Shown here: piece after piece, positions 1 to 9,622 of the stretch | Layout of the letters: every line of letters begins with the position of its first letter | How positions within the stretch are numbered: the first letter of the stretch is position 1 | Assembly: GCA_009711805.1 (NCBI GenBank) | Contig: VEMX01000052.1 | Span: forward strand, 44,467-108,466 | Length of the DNA: 64,000 bases | Direction: 5' to 3' | Origin: Balneolaceae bacterium | GTDB lineage: Bacteria > Bacteroidota > Rhodothermia > Balneolales > Balneolaceae | The notes under the pieces: model-generated | Told to the model about the DNA's origin: nothing | Databases searched by the model: none | Seen by the model: only the letters and a program-made list of their open reading frames with translations | Program-made: the position numbers and the translations under genes

Positions 1-1
1 C

Positions 2-160
2 CTGGCCTATGAAAGTGGAACAAACCGGGTAGATTATGTATCCTTTGGGGGTACCCGGCAATGTGGATGGATATGCCCACAGCATAAGGCCTATACCAAT
101 GAACCATCTCCCACAACCATCGACCTTAGAAAAGAATGCGTGAAGAAGCTGAGGCAGTGA
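2..160 (+). CDS. C-terminal fragment of an unrecognised protein (5' end outside window)
   Basis: Reading frame 2 is open from the window edge to a TGA at 158-160, giving about 52 residues with a plausible composition (two Cys, several Pro and Thr, charged end in KKLRQ). It does not match a family I recognise. It converges on clpC, with the clpC terminator between them. It could be chance coding in an intergenic region; only the sequence left of the window can settle it. Confidence 0.35.
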   Translation: MAYESGTNRVDYVSFGGTRQCGWICPQHKAYTNEPSPTTIDLRKECVKKLRQ

Positions 161-354
161 AGCGTACAGCCATAAACCACACCGCTGAGGTGTTATGAAG
201 CCAGCTTGAAACGGGAAGGAGCATAGCAGAGCTCCTGCTGTTGTTATCCGTTGATGGCATTTGAAGATGTTTCGGATTTCTTTTTGACCCAATCCTTAAT
301 TCCTTGCAGTCAGCAGCCAATAATCAACAATTCCCCCACACCCTTATTCAAAAA

Positions 355-386
355 AGAAAAAGCTCTGCACATGCAGAGCTTTTAAA
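355..386 (-). terminator. Rho-independent terminator of clpC
   Basis: Perfect 8-bp stem AGCTCTGC / GCAGAGCT (361-380) with an ACAT loop. Read on the minus strand it is followed by a T-rich tail. It lies about 30 nt past the clpC stop. Confidence 0.8.
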
Positions 387-411
387 TGAATTCTATTATT
401 TCGAAGAGATA

Positions 412-2988
412 TTATTCAGCTTCTTGAGATGCGTCTTCCTTTTCTTCTGAGCTGGCCGTTGATTCAGGAGATTTCTCCTTGGTTTTGGTTTCTGCCCAAT
501 CAAAGGCTAATCCGTCTCTGGACTTATTCATCTTGATCTTGATAACAGTGCCTTCTTTATGCTCATTCTCAAGCAGCTCTTCGGCTAACGGATCTTCGAT
601 GTATTTCTGGATCGCGCGTTTCAATGGGCGTGCTCCATATTTTTGATCGAAACCCTTCTCAGCAATAAACTCTTTAGCGGCTTTAGTTACTTCAATCTCA
701 TACCCGAGATCAGTAATGCGTTTAAAGAGATCCTCATTCAGCAGATCAATAATCTGGAAGATGTCTTCTTGTTCAAGAGGCTTAAAGGTGATGACATCAT
801 CAATACGATTTAGGAATTCAGGATTGAACACCTTTTTGAGGGCATCCTGAATGGTTGTTTTCATCTTGGCATAGTCGAATGTGGAATCGTCTGTACCAAA
901 ACCAATACCTTTGCCAAGGTTGCGGATATCACGTGCTCCAATATTGGAAGTCATGATAATTATTGTATTCCTGAAATCAATACGGCGCCCCAGGCTGTCC
1001 GTCAAGATACCATCGTCCAGTACCTGTAACAGAATGTTGAATACATCCGGATGTGCTTTTTCAATCTCATCCAGCAATACCACACTATAGGGTTTGCGAC
1101 GAACTTTTTCGGTCAATATTCCGCCTTCTTCATATCCTACATAACCGGGAGGCGCACCCACCAGTCGGGATACGGAAAACTTCTCCATATACTCACTCAT
1201 GTCAATGCGGATGAGGGCATCTTCTTTATCGAACAGGTATTTTGCAAGGACTTTAGCCATCTCGGTTTTACCAACCCCGGTGGGGCCGAGGAAGATAAAT
1301 GAACCGATAGGTCGTGAAGGATCTTTAAGGCCTGCACGTGTACGTTGTATAGCTTTTGTTAATTTTACTATGGCTTCTTCCTGGCCAATCACCTGGCTGC
1401 CAAGCTGTTCCTTCATCTGGAGGAGCTTTTGGCCTTCTTTTTGGGTGATTTTGTTAACAGGAACCCCACTCATCATGGCAATTACAGAGGCTACGTCCTC
1501 ATCATGTACATCATAGACGATACTTTCAGATTCTTTTTCCCATTCAAGCTGGGCATTTTCAAGATCTTCAATCAGGCGTTTTTCTTTGTCTCTAAGGCGG
1601 GCAGCTTCTTCAAAACGCTGCTTCTTCACCATGGTATTCTTTTCTTCACTGGTAGATTCAATCTGCTCTTCCAGGTCAATTATATTCTGTGGAACAGTAA
1701 TATTCGATAAATGAACCCGGGCTCCAGCTTCATCCAAAGCATCAATTGCTTTATCCGGGAGGAAGTGATCCGTAACATAACGGTCGGTAAGTTTAACACA
1801 GGAGTCAATCGCCTCGTCGGTATACCGGACGCTGTGATGCTCTTCATACTTAGGTTTAATTTGGTTCAGAATTTCCATGGTTTCTTCCGGTGTGGTGGGA
1901 TCAACCATGATTTTCTGGAAACGTCGTTCAAGCGCTCCGTCTTTTTCGATAAACTGGCGGTATTCGTTAAGGGTAGTTGCACCAATAGCTTGTACATCAC
2001 CTCGTGCGAGGGCAGGCTTCAGCATGTTAGATGCATCCAGTGACCCACTGGCTCCGCCAGCACCTACAATGGTATGCAGTTCATCAATGAAAAGAATTAC
2101 ATCCTCGGTTTTTTCGAGCTCCGTCATCACGGCTTTCATGCGCTCTTCAAATTGCCCGCGGTATTTGGTGCCGGCTACCAGTGCTGCAAGATCAAGAGCA
2201 ATCACTCTTTTGTCGTACAATACCCTGGACACTTTTTTCTCCACAATCCTGGAGGCGAGGCCTTCAGCAATAGCTGTTTTACCTACCCCGGGTTCACCGA
2301 TAAGAACCGGGTTGTTTTTCTTTCTGCGGCTAAGCACTTGCGCTACCCGCTCAATTTCTTTTTCCCGACCAATGATGGGATCGAGCTTACCCTCTTCGGC
2401 CATTTGAGTTAAATCGCGGCCAAAGTTATCGAGTACTGGTGTTTTTGATTTTTCCATTTTCTTTTCCCTCGAGCTTCCGGATCCGGTAGATCCTTTCGAC
2501 GAAGAAGCACTCGCCGACACAGAGGATGCATCTGCATGTTCTTCACGAGATTTTCCGGAAATGATTAGATCCAGTTCTTCCCTTACGGCATCGTAAGAAA
2601 TACTGAATTGTTGTAATATTTGTGCGGCTATATTTTCATCATCCCTCAATAAGGAGAGCAATAAGTGTTCTGTTCCAATGGTATCACTTTTATACAACTT
2701 AGCTTCCAGGTAGGTGATGCGTAATACTTTTTCAGCTTGTTTGGTAAGTGGGATGTTGCCAACCTGTACAGACCCGCCTGTGCCTCGTACAGTATCTTCA
2801 ATTGTTTTTTTGAGTTTAAAGAGGTCGCAGTCCAGGTTTTTGAGAATGCGAACGGCAACACCGTCTCCCAGACGAACGATACCTAATATTAAATGCTCAG
2901 TGCCAATATAGTCGTGACCAAGTCGCAGAGCTTCTTCCCTGCTAAACTGGATAACATCACGAACTTTACTTGAAAAATTTCCCTCCAT
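412..2988 (-). CDS. clpC: ATP-dependent Clp protease ATP-binding subunit ClpC
   Basis: Hsp100 unfoldase that feeds substrates to ClpP in the cytoplasm. The 858 residues show, in order: two Clp N-terminal repeats (about 1-145, each with an [12 protein letters not shown] core), a Ser/Gly-rich linker (about 150-180), AAA module 1 with Walker A GEPGVGKT at 231-238 and Walker B ILFIDELH, a UVR-like coiled middle domain ([12 protein letters not shown]) typical of ClpC rather than ClpB, and AAA module 2 with GPTGVGKT and [14 protein letters not shown] Ser/Glu-rich acidic tail ends the protein. It lies downstream of gpmI on the same strand but 136 bp away, so it may have its own promoter. The family assignment is firm; the absence of clpP and mcsA/B nearby is unremarkable. 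Confidence 0.97.
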   Translation of the reverse strand: MEGNFSSKVRDVIQFSREEALRLGHDYIGTEHLILGIVRLGDGVAVRILKNLDCDLFKLKKTIEDTVRGTGGSVQVGNIPLTKQAEKVLRITYLEAKLYKSDTIGTEHLLLSLLRDDENIAAQILQQFSISYDAVREELDLIISGKSREEHADASSVSASASSSKGSTGSGSSREKKMEKSKTPVLDNFGRDLTQMAEEGKLDPIIGREKEIERVAQVLSRRKKNNPVLIGEPGVGKTAIAEGLASRIVEKKVSRVLYDKRVIALDLAALVAGTKYRGQFEERMKAVMTELEKTEDVILFIDELHTIVGAGGASGSLDASNMLKPALARGDVQAIGATTLNEYRQFIEKDGALERRFQKIMVDPTTPEETMEILNQIKPKYEEHHSVRYTDEAIDSCVKLTDRYVTDHFLPDKAIDALDEAGARVHLSNITVPQNIIDLEEQIESTSEEKNTMVKKQRFEEAARLRDKEKRLIEDLENAQLEWEKESESIVYDVHDEDVASVIAMMSGVPVNKITQKEGQKLLQMKEQLGSQVIGQEEAIVKLTKAIQRTRAGLKDPSRPIGSFIFLGPTGVGKTEMAKVLAKYLFDKEDALIRIDMSEYMEKFSVSRLVGAPPGYVGYEEGGILTEKVRRKPYSVVLLDEIEKAHPDVFNILLQVLDDGILTDSLGRRIDFRNTIIIMTSNIGARDIRNLGKGIGFGTDDSTFDYAKMKTTIQDALKKVFNPEFLNRIDDVITFKPLEQEDIFQIIDLLNEDLFKRITDLGYEIEVTKAAKEFIAEKGFDQKYGARPLKRAIQKYIEDPLAEELLENEHKEGTVIKIKMNKSRDGLAFDWAETKTKEKSPESTASSEEKEDASQEAE

Positions 2989-3124
2989 CTGATGAGTCCT
3001 TTTTGCTAAAATGAAATTTCTTAATTCTCACAGAAAAAAACGTACCTGTCGATACTTTAGTTCATTATATCTGAAGGTAGTAGAGGACTGTACTAAATGC
3101 AAAAAAATGACGCTTAGAATATTA

Positions 3125-4645
3125 TTAAAATAATGGGGTGCCCGTCATTTCTGTTGGTTGTGTTATTTCTGCCATTTTAAGCAGAGTGGGAGCTACATCG
3201 GCAAGGATGCCTTCATGCATGGTAACTTCTTCGGGAAGGTTAACAATAATGGCAGGGACAGGTGCCGTAGTATGTGCGGTATGGGGGCTGCCGTCTTCCT
3301 TAATCATACAGTCAGCATTGCCGTGATCCGCTATTATGAGTGATCGGTATCCATATTCTTGTGCTTGTTCAATCACTTTTTTCAATTGAGTGTCGATGGT
3401 TTCTACGGCTTGTACAGCTGCGTCCATATCACCGGTATGGCCAACCATGTCTGGGTTGGCAAAGTTGAGGACAATGAGTTTGTAATTACTTGAAGCCATT
3501 TTCTGGCAAAGTGTGGCCGTCACTTCTGCGGCACTCATCTCCGGTTTTAGATCGTAGGTAGCAACCTTAGGGCTTGGAATTACAATTCGTTCTTCTCCTT
3601 TATTGGGCGTCTCAACTCCACCATTAAAGAAGTAGGTGACATGAGGATATTTTTCGGTCTCAGCAATTCTGAGTTGTTTATATCCTTTTTTGCTGATCCA
3701 TTCGCCCAGGGTATTGCTAAGTGTTTGGGGGGGATAGGCTACATGGGCAAAACCGAAGGTTTCGTCGTAGGAGGTGAAGGTGGTGTAATGCAGGTCGAGG
3801 TCTACAGTGTCAAACTCACTAAAATCCTCTTCATTTAAGGCCCGGGATATTTGCCGGGCTCGGTCGCCCCGGATATTATAAAATATTATCGTATCCCCCT
3901 TTTCTATGCGTGATTCCGGTGTGTTATCCAGTAATATTGGTTTGATGAATTCATCAGTCACCTTATGCTCATATGAGTTTCGGAAACCTTCTTCAGCGGA
4001 ATTAAACACCTTGCCTTTGCCATGCACCAATAAGTCGTATGCGGATTGGATGCGATCCCAGCGATTGTCCCGGTCCATGGCATAATAGCGGCCTACTACA
4101 GAAGCTAATGTGCCTGCCCCTATCTTCCGGGCCTGTTTCTCAAATTCCCGTGCATAGTCGATTCCGCCGGTAGGGGAGGTGTCTCGTCCATCAGTGAAGG
4201 CATGTACATATACATGATCAATGTGATGCCGTTTGCAAAGGCTGAGGAGGGCAAAAAGATGTTCGTTATGGCTATGTACTCCTCCATCAGAGAACAAACC
4301 CATAATGTGGATCTTATTTTTGGGCTTGGCTTTTTCTACAGCCCGAAGCAATACTTCATTCTCATAGAAAGAATGATCGCGAATTGCTTTGTTAATACGG
4401 GAAAGTTCCTGCCATACAATGCGTCCGGCCCCAATATTGAGGTGTCCAACTTCGGAGTTTCCAAACTGTCCTTCGGGGAGGCCTACGTTTTGGCCGCTTG
4501 CCGAAAGTTTGGTGTTGGGACAGGCTTGGAACAGAGAATCAATGAAAGGCGTATGTGCCTTCTCTATAGCGCTGACGGAGGGGTTAACAGCCAACCCGAA
4601 GCCATCTAAAATTACAAGTAGTGCTTTAGGCACGGGGTCAGCCAT
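3125..4645 (-). CDS. gpmI: 2,3-bisphosphoglycerate-independent phosphoglycerate mutase
   Basis: Interconverts 3- and 2-phosphoglycerate in glycolysis and gluconeogenesis through a phosphoserine intermediate, using two Mn ions. 506 residues, normal for the family. The N-terminal metal motif ILDGFG is at 12-17 and the nucleophile serine is S64 in GNSEVGH. The substrate loop DGRDTSP is near 150; the C-terminal metal ligands lie in IADHGNAD and in the following HTAHT. It starts 12 bp after the rpsT stop, so the two are very probably co-transcribed. Confidence 0.97.
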   Translation of the reverse strand: MADPVPKALLVILDGFGLAVNPSVSAIEKAHTPFIDSLFQACPNTKLSASGQNVGLPEGQFGNSEVGHLNIGAGRIVWQELSRINKAIRDHSFYENEVLLRAVEKAKPKNKIHIMGLFSDGGVHSHNEHLFALLSLCKRHHIDHVYVHAFTDGRDTSPTGGIDYAREFEKQARKIGAGTLASVVGRYYAMDRDNRWDRIQSAYDLLVHGKGKVFNSAEEGFRNSYEHKVTDEFIKPILLDNTPESRIEKGDTIIFYNIRGDRARQISRALNEEDFSEFDTVDLDLHYTTFTSYDETFGFAHVAYPPQTLSNTLGEWISKKGYKQLRIAETEKYPHVTYFFNGGVETPNKGEERIVIPSPKVATYDLKPEMSAAEVTATLCQKMASSNYKLIVLNFANPDMVGHTGDMDAAVQAVETIDTQLKKVIEQAQEYGYRSLIIADHGNADCMIKEDGSPHTAHTTAPVPAIIVNLPEEVTMHEGILADVAPTLLKMAEITQPTEMTGTPLF

Positions 4646-4657
4646 TATCTAAAAAAA

Positions 4658-4909
4658 CTATAGGTTGTTAACGTACTTAGTAAGCTGAGCTTTTTTTCGA
4701 GCACCATTGTTAGGGTGAATGATACCTTTATTGCTCATTCTGTCAATGTATGAAACAGCATTTTTGAGCGCTTCTTCTGCTTTCTCTTTATCTGTTTCAG
4801 AAGTAACCGCTTTAATCAGCGTTCTCATTTTAGAACGTTGAGTTCGGTTTTGTTCTCTTCTTTTTTCTGCCTGCCGAACTCTTTTAATGGCTTGTTTAGT
4901 TAATGGCAT
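4658..4909 (-). CDS. rpsT: 30S ribosomal protein S20
   Basis: Small basic 16S rRNA-binding protein of the 30S subunit. 83 residues with the S20 pattern: Lys/Arg-rich N-terminal helix (MPLTKQAIKRVRQAEKRR), then SKMRTLIK, then the C-terminal IHPNNGARKKAQL segment. First gene of an rpsT-gpmI unit, divergent from cmk. A Bacteroidetes-type promoter and a short leader hairpin lie upstream. Confidence 0.96.
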   Translation of the reverse strand: MPLTKQAIKRVRQAEKRREQNRTQRSKMRTLIKAVTSETDKEKAEEALKNAVSYIDRMSNKGIIHPNNGARKKAQLTKYVNNL

Positions 4910-4937
4910 TGGTTTGCAATACTTTAATGTTCAGTTT

Positions 4938-4958
4938 ATCTCGATTTTTTACCGAGAT
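4938..4958 (-). promoter_or_regulatory. Leader hairpin upstream of rpsT
   Basis: 6-bp stem ATCTCG / CGAGAT around a 9-nt A-rich loop, in the 5' UTR predicted from the promoter at 4961-4991. S20 is autoregulated in some bacteria, so a regulatory role is possible, but nothing here proves it. Confidence 0.3.
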
Positions 4959-4960
4959 TC

Positions 4961-4991
4961 CAAAATTAAGACTTATGAAAACATTAAACAA
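4961..4991 (-). promoter_or_regulatory. Bacteroidetes-type sigma-70 promoter for rpsT-gpmI
   Basis: On the minus strand a TTG (4991-4989) is followed after exactly 20 nt by TAATTTTG (4968-4961), a full match to TTG-N19-21-TAnnTTTG. It gives a leader of about 45 nt before the rpsT ATG. Confidence 0.5.
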
Positions 4992-5039
4992 GAAATGATT
5001 GAATTATTACCCAGATAAACTTAATTTAGCTGATCTGTT

Positions 5040-5693
5040 ATGATAGTGGTAATTGATGGACCCGCAGGATCGGGCAAAAGTTCAACAGCGAGGGCCGTAG
5101 CCGGCAAACTTCAAATTCAATTCTTGGATTCTGGAGCGTTATATCGTGTTGCTACCCTGGTGTACCTGGACACAGAAAAAGATTACCACGCGTTCTTTGA
5201 GAAATTTAATAAGAGCAAGATATCATTTCATTTTAAAAATGAAAGATTTCATGTTTACCTGAACGACGAAGATGTAACTGACGCTATTCGTGAAATGGAA
5301 GTGTCGGAACATGTAAGTGAAGTAGCCTCGAATCCCAAAATTCGGCGCGAAGTAAATGATCTTATGCGGGAAGTTGTTAAACATGACATATATATAGCAG
5401 ATGGCCGTGATTTGGGAACAGCCGTTTTCCCCGATGCCGAATTAAAATTCTTTATGAATGCAGATTTGGATACTCGCGCCCAAAGGCGCTACAGGGAGCT
5501 AAAGCAAGAGGGGCAGGATGTTTCTTTAGAAGAGATTAAAGAGAATTTAGCCCAAAGAGATGAAATGGATTCAAACAGAGCAGCCGATCCGTTGAAAAAG
5601 GCGGAGGATGCCATTGAGATTGATACTTCTGCATGTTCTTTCGAGGAGCAGGTATCAATTATTTGCGAAAAAATTTCTAAGCGTATCAATTAA
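5040..5693 (+). CDS. cmk: Cytidylate kinase
   Basis: Phosphorylates CMP and dCMP with ATP in pyrimidine nucleotide recycling. 217 residues: P-loop GPAGSGKS at 7-14, the CMP-binding DSGALYR near 31-37, the family signature ADGRDLGTAVFPDA near 120, and the LID-region RRYREL. It is followed 75 bp later by rpsA, the common cmk-rpsA pairing. Divergent from rpsT. Confidence 0.96.
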   Translation: MIVVIDGPAGSGKSSTARAVAGKLQIQFLDSGALYRVATLVYLDTEKDYHAFFEKFNKSKISFHFKNERFHVYLNDEDVTDAIREMEVSEHVSEVASNPKIRREVNDLMREVVKHDIYIADGRDLGTAVFPDAELKFFMNADLDTRAQRRYRELKQEGQDVSLEEIKENLAQRDEMDSNRAADPLKKAEDAIEIDTSACSFEEQVSIICEKISKRIN

Positions 5694-5720
5694 CAGATAA
5701 ACTTAACATTAACCTTATCC

Positions 5721-5741
5721 CACAGTTGAAAGTCAATTGTG
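5721..5741 (+). promoter_or_regulatory. Hairpin in the cmk-rpsA gap / rpsA leader
   Basis: 9-bp inverted repeat CACAGTTGA / TCAATTGTG with one G-U pair and a 3-nt loop, 28 nt upstream of the rpsA ATG. It has no T-run, so it is not a standard terminator; a translational operator is possible, as S1 is autoregulated in E. coli. Confidence 0.3.
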
Positions 5742-5768
5742 AGGTAAACCATTTAACCTAACTTTATA

Positions 5769-7823
5769 ATGACAGAAGAAGCAAAAAATCAACAAACTGA
5801 AGAATTGGAAGAGACCGCTGTAGAGGAATCTGCAGAAGTTTCAGAAAATGAGACAGAAGAACTGGCTGAAAACACTGAAGAAGCTTCCGCCGAAGCCGAA
5901 GAAGGCACAGAAGAAACTCAGGAGAAAACAGCAGAGGAAGAAGCTGAAGAAGAGAGAGAAGAAATCTTTACCCATGTATTTTCCGGTGATGTTGAAGGAG
6001 ATGTATATACATACGATGATCTGCAAAGTCCTTCAGATGAATACACCGAAGATGAGTACAATGAGATGGTGGGTATGTATGAAAATACCCTCAACGAGAT
6101 TGAAGAAAAAGAAATTGTTAAAGGCCGTGTAGCCTCAGTTGACGACAAATATGTAGTTGTTGACATCGGATTTAAGTCTGAAGGTATTATACCGGTAAAC
6201 GAATTCTCGTCTGAAGCGCTTGAAGAAATGGCGCCCGGAGATGAAATTGAAGTATTCCTGGATCGCGTAGAAGATAAAGACGGTCAGTTGATTCTGTCTC
6301 GCCGCAAAGCAGATATATTGCAGGCGTGGGAGACTATTGAAGGAAGCCATGATGATGGTGATATTATCGAAGGGTACATCAAACGCCGCATTAAAGGTGG
6401 TATGGTTGTTGATATCCTCGGAATTGACGCCTTCCTGCCTGGTTCGCAAATTGATGTGCGCCCCGTTCGCGACTTCGATGCCTATGTAGGAAAAACCATG
6501 GAGTTCCAGGTTGTGAAATTAAACATGGCCGCCGAAAACGTTGTTGTTTCTCACCGTGCGCTTATCGAGTCTGATCTTGAAGAGCAGCGTCAGGAAATTC
6601 TTGAAACAATCGAAGCTGGCCAGGTTCTTGAAGGTGCAGTTAAAAATATTACCGACTTCGGTGTATTTATCGATCTTGGTGGTGTTGACGGACTGCTTCA
6701 CATTACTGACCTGTCTTGGGGACGTGTGGACGATCCAAACGAAATTGTACAGCTCGACCAGCGTATGAACGTTGCTGTTATCGACTTTGATGAGAAGAGC
6801 AAGCGAGTATCTCTGGGTCTGAAGCAACTTCAGCCTCACCCATGGGAAGGGATCAACGAGAAGTATCCTGAAGGTAATAAAGTACAGGGTCGCGTTGTTT
6901 CTATTGCTGACTACGGTGCATTTATTGAACTTGAGAAAGGCGTTGAAGGCCTGATTCACATCTCTGAGATGTCATGGACACAACACATTAAACATCCATC
7001 TCAATTAGTTGAGAAAAATGATGTGGTAGAATGTATAGTGCTCAACATCAACGAAGAAGAGAAGAAAATTTCTCTGGGTGTTAAGCAGCTTGAGGAAGAT
7101 CCATGGGCAGATATCCTGGATCGATTCCCGGTGGGCTCTAAGCACAAAGGAGAAGTTAGAAATCTCACCAACTTTGGTGTATTTGTCGAACTCGAGCCTG
7201 GTATTGATGGCTTGATTCACGTTTCTGACCTCAGCTGGACTGAAAAAGTAGATCACCCGAATGAAGTGGTTGATAAGGATCAGGAAATCGAAGTTGTGAT
7301 CCTGGGTGTCGATTTTGACAACCGACGTATCACACTTGGCCACAAACAGGTTGAAGAAAATCCCTGGAAGAAATATGCTAAAGAGTATGCACCAGGTAAC
7401 AAGGTTGAAGGCGAAGTTGTAAAAGTGACCGATAAAGGTGCTTTTGTGAAGCTTTCTCTGGGTGCCGAGGCATTCCTAAGCTACGGTAAATCGACTGAAG
7501 CTGAATACAGCGAAGGAGATAAGGTAGAAGATGCTTTTGTGCTGAACTTTGATGAAGGAAGTAAAAACATTGAACTCAGTCAGCTCGATTCTGACAAGAC
7601 CAAAGCTAAAAAAGCTAAAGAGAAAGTTAAGAAAGCTGATCTTGAGACTGGAGCTCCTACTTTAGGAGAAATGTCGGGTCTTGCCGCTCTTAAACAAGAC
7701 ATGGAAAAGAAAGAGCAGGAAGCCGCACAAGCTAAAGCAGAAGCTGCCAAGGCTGAAAAAGCTTCCAAAGAAAAAGCTGAAACTGAAGAAAAAGAAGAAG
7801 AAACTTCTGACGAAGAAGAATAA
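5769..7823 (+). CDS. rpsA: 30S ribosomal protein S1 with long acidic N-terminal extension
   Basis: RNA-binding protein that recruits mRNA to the 30S subunit. 684 residues, longer than the about 560 of E. coli S1. Residues 1 to about 85 are almost pure Glu/Ala/Thr, then come six S1 OB-fold domains. Domains 3-5 have the canonical pattern (TDFGVFIDL...GLLHITDLSW, ADYGAFIEL, TNFGVFVEL); domains 1, 2 and 6 are more divergent, as is usual. A Lys/Glu/Ala tail of about 75 residues ends it. The acidic head and mixed-charge tail are lineage features; they may tune RNA binding, which is inference. A strong terminator follows. Confidence 0.95.
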   Translation: MTEEAKNQQTEELEETAVEESAEVSENETEELAENTEEASAEAEEGTEETQEKTAEEEAEEEREEIFTHVFSGDVEGDVYTYDDLQSPSDEYTEDEYNEMVGMYENTLNEIEEKEIVKGRVASVDDKYVVVDIGFKSEGIIPVNEFSSEALEEMAPGDEIEVFLDRVEDKDGQLILSRRKADILQAWETIEGSHDDGDIIEGYIKRRIKGGMVVDILGIDAFLPGSQIDVRPVRDFDAYVGKTMEFQVVKLNMAAENVVVSHRALIESDLEEQRQEILETIEAGQVLEGAVKNITDFGVFIDLGGVDGLLHITDLSWGRVDDPNEIVQLDQRMNVAVIDFDEKSKRVSLGLKQLQPHPWEGINEKYPEGNKVQGRVVSIADYGAFIELEKGVEGLIHISEMSWTQHIKHPSQLVEKNDVVECIVLNINEEEKKISLGVKQLEEDPWADILDRFPVGSKHKGEVRNLTNFGVFVELEPGIDGLIHVSDLSWTEKVDHPNEVVDKDQEIEVVILGVDFDNRRITLGHKQVEENPWKKYAKEYAPGNKVEGEVVKVTDKGAFVKLSLGAEAFLSYGKSTEAEYSEGDKVEDAFVLNFDEGSKNIELSQLDSDKTKAKKAKEKVKKADLETGAPTLGEMSGLAALKQDMEKKEQEAAQAKAEAAKAEKASKEKAETEEKEEETSDEEE

Positions 7824-7856
7824 ATTAAACTTCTTTTAGCTTAAAGCTATTACTTG

Positions 7857-7890
7857 AGCCCCGTTCATTAAGTTGAGCGGGGCTTTTTTT
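7857..7890 (+). terminator. Rho-independent terminator of rpsA
   Basis: Stem AGCCCCG / CGGGGCT with a 14-nt loop followed by seven T residues, 34 nt after the rpsA stop. Confidence 0.9.
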
Positions 7891-8108
7891 ATGGATTTTC
7901 GTGAATTGCTGAAGCTCATATTCTTACCCTAAAGCCATAGGTATTTTTGAGAGATACTGTATAGTGTGAGCTGAGCCTTGATAAGATTCATTTCCCGTCC
8001 GGAGCCCCGGCTTAGCTGTTTTTTACACCCACAGGCTATTGTGAGTAGCATTTGAGCAATTGAAATAAGTGATTATAGTAATCTTGCTTCACAACAACAG
8101 GACTGTTT

Positions 8109-8327
8109 ATGATCAGATTCGAAGTTACCGGAACCACACCACTGCTTATGAAGAAACATAGTTTTAGTGCTCCCCTCAATAAACTTGCTCATCATTTTCA
8201 CGAAATATGGTACTTCAATCATGAAGGTGAACAGGCACATCTGGTAAGGGTTTTTGAGTTATACCCAAAGAATTTGGCGGGATCTGTTGTATTGAGCATT
8301 ATGTCATACTTCTTGAAAAAGGAGTAA
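8109..8327 (+). CDS. Possible small hypothetical protein (72 aa)
   Basis: An isolated ATG-started frame in the 655-bp gap between rpsA and moxR. Composition is protein-like (His- and Phe-rich, ending SIMSYFLKKE), but I recognise no family and see no clear ribosome binding site. The rest of the gap (7891-8108, 8328-8480) shows nothing I can name. Chance ORF is the main alternative. Confidence 0.3.
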   Translation: MIRFEVTGTTPLLMKKHSFSAPLNKLAHHFHEIWYFNHEGEQAHLVRVFELYPKNLAGSVVLSIMSYFLKKE

Positions 8328-8480
8328 AAGAGCATACTCAAATAATTGTTTAGCAGTATTTATTTGGGACAGACAAGGTTTTTTAAAAAAGAAACCGGTT
8401 AGCTTTGCATCATAATACTGCCAAATAGAAGGCTGGGTAATTGTACAAACAAAACGGGTTTACTGTGACACTGTAGAAAA

Positions 8481-8512
8481 AAAATAGCCAGGCATTAAAC
8501 CTGGCTATTCAT
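8481..8512 (-). terminator. Rho-independent terminator of moxR
   Basis: 10-bp stem AATAGCCAGG / CCTGGCTATT (8483-8509) with a 7-nt loop; on the minus strand an uninterrupted T-run follows. Confidence 0.9.
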
Positions 8513-8545
8513 TCTAACATAAATCATTTAAACGGCTAAACTCTC

Positions 8546-9547
8546 TTAGGGCACCTGCACATTGCTGAGTACTTTAGTTACAATATCTTCAGGGGTTATA
8601 TCTTCAGCTTCGGCCTCAAAGGTGGGAATAATTCGGTGGCGAAGTACATCCATGGCAATGGTTCGAACATCTTCAGGAGTTACATATGCCCGGTGCTCCA
8701 TAAACGCCTGGGCCCGCGCCGCCAGGTTCAGGTTGATGGTAGCCCGTGGAGAAGCTCCAAAACTGATGAGGTCGTCCAAATCATTGAGTCCGTAATTTTT
8801 AGGTTTCCGGGTGGCAAAAACCAAATCTACAATGTACTTCTCAACTTTTTCATCCATGTAAATTTCGTTGATGACTTTACGGGCTTCAAGTACTTTTGCC
8901 GGTTTCACAACAGTTTGCAGTTCTTTTTTAGGTCCGGTTTTAGCCATCCTTCTCATAATTTCCAGCTCTTCGCTTTCGCTAGGATAATCAATCTTCAGCT
9001 TCAGCATAAAGCGATCTACCTGGGCTTCGGGAAGAGGGTAAGTGCCTTCCTGTTCAACCGGATTTTGAGTGGCTAACACCAGGAATGGCTCGTCCAGGGT
9101 AAAAGTATTTTCGCCAATGGTGACTTGTTTTTCCTGCATGGCCTCCAGTAATGCAGATTGGACTTTAGCCGGGGAGCGGTTAATCTCATCCGCTAAAATA
9201 ATATTGGCAAAAATTGGTCCCTTCTTAACCAGGAACTCCGCTTCTTTTTGGTTGTAAATGAGCGTACCAATCAAATCGGCAGGCAGCAAGTCAGGGGTAA
9301 ACTGGATTCGCTGGAACTCAGTATCCAAGACGGTAGCCAATGATGAAACCGTTAATGTTTTGGCTAGGCCGGGAACACCTTCAAGTAATACATGCCCGTT
9401 AGTAAGCAATCCTACCAAAAGCCGGTCAATCATATAGCGCTGTCCAATGATAACCTTATCCAATTCCCTGCGGATGTCTTCGATAAAAGCACTGTGGTGT
9501 TCAATTTTTTCCGTCAATGCTTCCATGTTTACTTCGTATTCGCTCAT
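8546..9547 (-). CDS. MoxR-family AAA+ ATPase
   Basis: Chaperone-like AAA+ ATPase that usually acts with von Willebrand factor A proteins to mature enzymes or respond to envelope stress. 333 residues. Walker A GVPGLAKT at 57-64, Walker B ILADEIN with D120-E121, sensor region ATQNPVEQEGTYPLPEAQ, and the MoxR C-terminal lid. Most relatives lie beside DUF58 and vWA-domain genes; here it stands alone between its own terminator and the divergent uppP, so its partner must be elsewhere. Confidence 0.93.
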   Translation of the reverse strand: MSEYEVNMEALTEKIEHHSAFIEDIRRELDKVIIGQRYMIDRLLVGLLTNGHVLLEGVPGLAKTLTVSSLATVLDTEFQRIQFTPDLLPADLIGTLIYNQKEAEFLVKKGPIFANIILADEINRSPAKVQSALLEAMQEKQVTIGENTFTLDEPFLVLATQNPVEQEGTYPLPEAQVDRFMLKLKIDYPSESEELEIMRRMAKTGPKKELQTVVKPAKVLEARKVINEIYMDEKVEKYIVDLVFATRKPKNYGLNDLDDLISFGASPRATINLNLAARAQAFMEHRAYVTPEDVRTIAMDVLRHRIIPTFEAEAEDITPEDIVTKVLSNVQVP

Positions 9548-9622
9548 TTTCTGAAATTCGTTTTTAGTATTTGCTGATGATATGATTAATTTCTCGCCTT
9601 CAAAAAGTTAATAATATAACAA

